The position numbers were made by a program, and so were the translations under genes. DNA of 64,000 nt from Microvenator marinus. Lineage in GTDB: Bacteria > Myxococcota_A > Bradymonadia > Bradymonadales > Bradymonadaceae. The stretch spans positions 4,240,001 to 4,304,000 of the forward strand of contig NZ_CP042467.1 in NCBI RefSeq assembly GCF_007993755.1, written 5' to 3'. Positions 62,206 to 64,000 of this stretch are shown one piece after another (the first letter of the stretch is position 1; each line of letters starts with the position of its first letter). The notes below the pieces were generated by a model. The model did no database searches. It saw nothing but the letters and a program-made list of their open reading frames with translations, and was not told where the DNA came from.

Positions 62206-63912
62206 ATGTTCAAGCTCGTGATAGAGGATGACGAAGGTAATAAGACCGTCGTCCCAGTCATCCGAGATGAAATTTCCATCGGGCGTCAGGAAGGTAATAC
62301 CATCCGGCTGACCGAAAGAAACGTCTCCAGACGCCACGCGAAGCTGGTTAGGGCCAGCGATAATTCGATCGTGGTGGAAGAACTTTCAGCCCGTTATGGG
62401 ATTCGAAAGAATGGCGAGAAAATTGCGGGCAAAGCTGACTTCGCCATCGGGGATGTATTCCTGATCGGTGATTATCGCTTGACCTTGCAAGGTGACGCGC
62501 CTCCGGAAGCCAAGCCTGAGCTTCCGAAATTCAATGGCGCTCCGCCGCCAGCCTCCTTCCCGAAACCCTCGGGCGGGGGATTTTCGAATCAGCCCACGCA
62601 GATCACACGGACCGAAGATCTCGAGAAACGCGCCTCTCAGGGCACCGAGATTATCCCGGCAGCCCCCGCGAAAATCGTCGTCGTATCCTCGAATTTCGCA
62701 GGGCAAGAGTTTCCGCTCACCAACAAAGAGATGGTGATCGGCCGCGGTGATGAGTGCGATATCATCGTCGACCACAGGTCCGTCTCACAATCCCATGCCA
62801 AGATCGTTCGCGAAACCAGCGGCACCTATAAAATCGTCGACCTGAACAGCAAGAATGGCATCAAGGTCTCTGGCGAAGAGTATAAGGCTGTTCACCTCAA
62901 ACGCGGCGATATCATTGAGCTTGGCCATGTGAAGTTCAGATTCGTTGAGCCGAATGAAAACTACGTCTTCACGCCTCAGGCCGTCATCCCCGACGATGAT
63001 GATATTGCTCCGCCAAAGGGTGGAAATAAGAATCTTTTGATCGGCGTGCTTGGATTCGCGGTCATCGGTGCACTGGCGGTAGCCGGTTACGCCCTGACCC
63101 AGATGAATTCGACCAAGTCGGAAGGTGAAGAGCCCGTTGCGGTTCAGGCAGAACCCGCCGCAGAAGACGCGCCAAAATCCTCCGTTCAACCTCAACTCGA
63201 CAAGGCAGTCGAAGAGCTGAACCAAGGAAACGCTGACCGCTCAATCGCCATTCTGGAACTCGCCAGGGACACCCTGAGCCCAAGCCCAGAAGAAAAGACT
63301 AAGATTTCAGACCTCTTAAGCCAGGCGCGTCGTGAAAAACCGCTTGAAGAAGCCCTTAAGGAAAGCCGGGCCTCGTTTGAGGATAAGCGCTATGTAGACG
63401 CTCTCAAGCGGCTCAAGAGCATTCCTCCAGAGGACTCTATTATCTATGGCTTGCTCAAAGAGGAGGGTCTTGTGGAGAAATCCATTGAGCAAGTCCTCGC
63501 TCAGGCTGAAGCTGCACACGAAGAGGGCGATTCTGAAGAAGCCATGGGTCTTGTGGAAGAGGTCCTGCTTTTTGACTCGGAAAACCAGGCCGCCGCGGCG
63601 CTTCGGTCGAAGATCGAGGCAGCAGAGCCGGCAGAACCTGTGGCCGTAGCCCAGAAGTCGTCTCCATCCAACGCGGTTAAGAGGCCTCCCGTTAAGAAGG
63701 GAATGACTCCGGAAGAGAGGGATGCCCGTATCGAACGCGCTCAAGAAGCCTTCAAGGGTGGCGATTGGCAAGCCGTGATCGACGAGTGTAAGCCCATCAA
63801 AAATGCCCGCTGTTACCGCCTGATGGGTGTCGCCTATTCCAAGATCGGCGACAAAGAAAAGACCTGTGAGTATTTTGAAAAAGCAGGTACAAAACACCCC
63901 GACTGTCCGTGA
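62206..63912 (+). CDS. Double FHA-domain membrane protein with TPR-like tail
   Basis: 568 residues. Two FHA phosphothreonine-binding domains: first at about 1-100 (ISIGRQEGNTIRLTERNVSRRHAKL, ARYGIRKNG), second at about 160-255 (MVIGRGDECDIIVDHRSVSQSHAKI, NSKNGIKVSG). Both keep the G-R, S-x-x-H and N-G residues. A membrane segment at about 272-296 separates them from a helical C-terminal part with TPR-like units (AIAILELARDTLSPSPEEKTKISDLL, YRLMGVAYSKIGDKEKTCEYFEKAG). It probably binds phosphorylated proteins, such as substrates of Ser/Thr kinases like that at 906-2486. A possible HflX-like gene follows. Confidence 0.9.
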   Translation: MFKLVIEDDEGNKTVVPVIRDEISIGRQEGNTIRLTERNVSRRHAKLVRASDNSIVVEELSARYGIRKNGEKIAGKADFAIGDVFLIGDYRLTLQGDAPPEAKPELPKFNGAPPPASFPKPSGGGFSNQPTQITRTEDLEKRASQGTEIIPAAPAKIVVVSSNFAGQEFPLTNKEMVIGRGDECDIIVDHRSVSQSHAKIVRETSGTYKIVDLNSKNGIKVSGEEYKAVHLKRGDIIELGHVKFRFVEPNENYVFTPQAVIPDDDDIAPPKGGNKNLLIGVLGFAVIGALAVAGYALTQMNSTKSEGEEPVAVQAEPAAEDAPKSSVQPQLDKAVEELNQGNADRSIAILELARDTLSPSPEEKTKISDLLSQARREKPLEEALKESRASFEDKRYVDALKRLKSIPPEDSIIYGLLKEEGLVEKSIEQVLAQAEAAHEEGDSEEAMGLVEEVLLFDSENQAAAALRSKIEAAEPAEPVAVAQKSSPSNAVKRPPVKKGMTPEERDARIERAQEAFKGGDWQAVIDECKPIKNARCYRLMGVAYSKIGDKEKTCEYFEKAGTKHPDCP

Positions 63913-63924
63913 TGAGGCAAGACT

Positions 63925-64000
63925 ATCGCTAAGATATTTGGGGATCTGAGTAAGCTCAAAGCTAGCCAGATCAAATCTCTAGAAAAATTCTACAAACGAA
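63925..64000 (+). CDS. hflX: N-terminus of an HflX-like GTPase, 3' end outside window
   Basis: 25 codons are visible: (ATC)AKIFGDLSKLKASQIKSLEKFYKR. The pattern GDLxxLKxxQxxxLExxYKR is the usual opening of deltaproteobacterial HflX ribosome-splitting GTPases. No ATG, GTG or TTG is in frame after the stop at 63913. The only well-placed start is ATC 63925, seven bases after GAGG; CTG 63946 is an alternative. An ATC start is rare, so a sequencing error or a later start is possible. It follows the FHA gene by 12 bases. Confidence 0.5.
   Translation, partial: MAKIFGDLSKLKASQIKSLEKFYKR

Overview
The window reads as chromosomal DNA of a predatory or gliding deltaproteobacterial lineage of the Myxococcota/Bradymonadales type. 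This is inferred from gene content, not from a marker gene. The signs are many secreted lipoproteins with Cys-rich or MopE-like modules, acidic linkers built of Asp-Met-Pro / Asp-Met-Glu units, a Ser/Thr kinase next to a PEGA protein, NtrC-type regulators, an OleA/OleB pair and FHA proteins. By eye the DNA is moderately GC-rich. Genes are tightly packed, with many 4-base ATGA overlaps. I found no tRNA, rRNA, IS element, integrase or CRISPR array.

Layout. 1-5.5 kb: end of a GNAT-like gene, then a Ser/Thr kinase, a TPR/PEGA membrane protein and an IPT lipoprotein with four repeated domains. 5.5-7.7 kb: two tandem paralogous Cys-rich lipoproteins on the minus strand. 7.9-14.3 kb: a membrane protein, a degenerate sigma-54-activator-like AAA+ protein, a TPC-type P1B ATPase, a POTRA/beta-barrel outer-membrane protein and a small lipoprotein. 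14.3-19.2 kb (minus): tRNA-dihydrouridine synthase, two tandem CAP-domain lipoproteins, a SMUG1-like uracil-DNA glycosylase and ApaH. 19.3-23.8 kb: a signalling block with an NtrB-like histidine kinase, a Pal lipoprotein behind a near-perfect sigma-54 promoter, a lone receiver protein and an NtrC-type regulator. 23.8-30.4 kb: a large secreted lipoprotein, a NYN/LOTUS protein, an OmpA-domain protein, a glutathione transferase, a polysaccharide deacetylase and a putative outer-membrane protein.

30.5-36.9 kb: a 1989-residue RHS lipoprotein with a toxin-like tail and a small membrane-anchored gene that may be its immunity partner. 37-44.5 kb: a sulfatase-like lipoprotein, a two-gene module of a small protein plus a catalytically degenerate ImmA/IrrE-like protein, a GNAT and an M20 peptidase, and two overlapping exported-protein genes. 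44.8-55 kb: an alkyl-DHAP-synthase-like flavoprotein, a YheT-like hydrolase, a lipoprotein joining a PQQ-type sugar dehydrogenase to a dihaem cytochrome-like region, and several membrane or lipoprotein genes of unknown role. 55.1-55.4 kb: an intergenic region that looks like a free-standing small RNA, with a consensus promoter, strong hairpins with C-rich loops and a perfect intrinsic terminator. 55.4-58.4 kb (minus): oleB, oleA, a Cys-rich small protein and a lipoprotein in one apparent operon. 58.5-64 kb: a MopE-like lipoprotein, an Slt-type lytic transglycosylase, a double-FHA membrane protein and the first codons of an HflX-like GTPase.

The most interesting items are the candidate small RNA, the sigma-54/Pal/NtrC circuit with helically phased TTGCAA repeats upstream, the RHS lipoprotein with its downstream partner, the degenerate ImmA/IrrE pair, the degenerate AAA+ activator upstream of a metal ATPase, and the Cys-rich protein that heads the ole genes.
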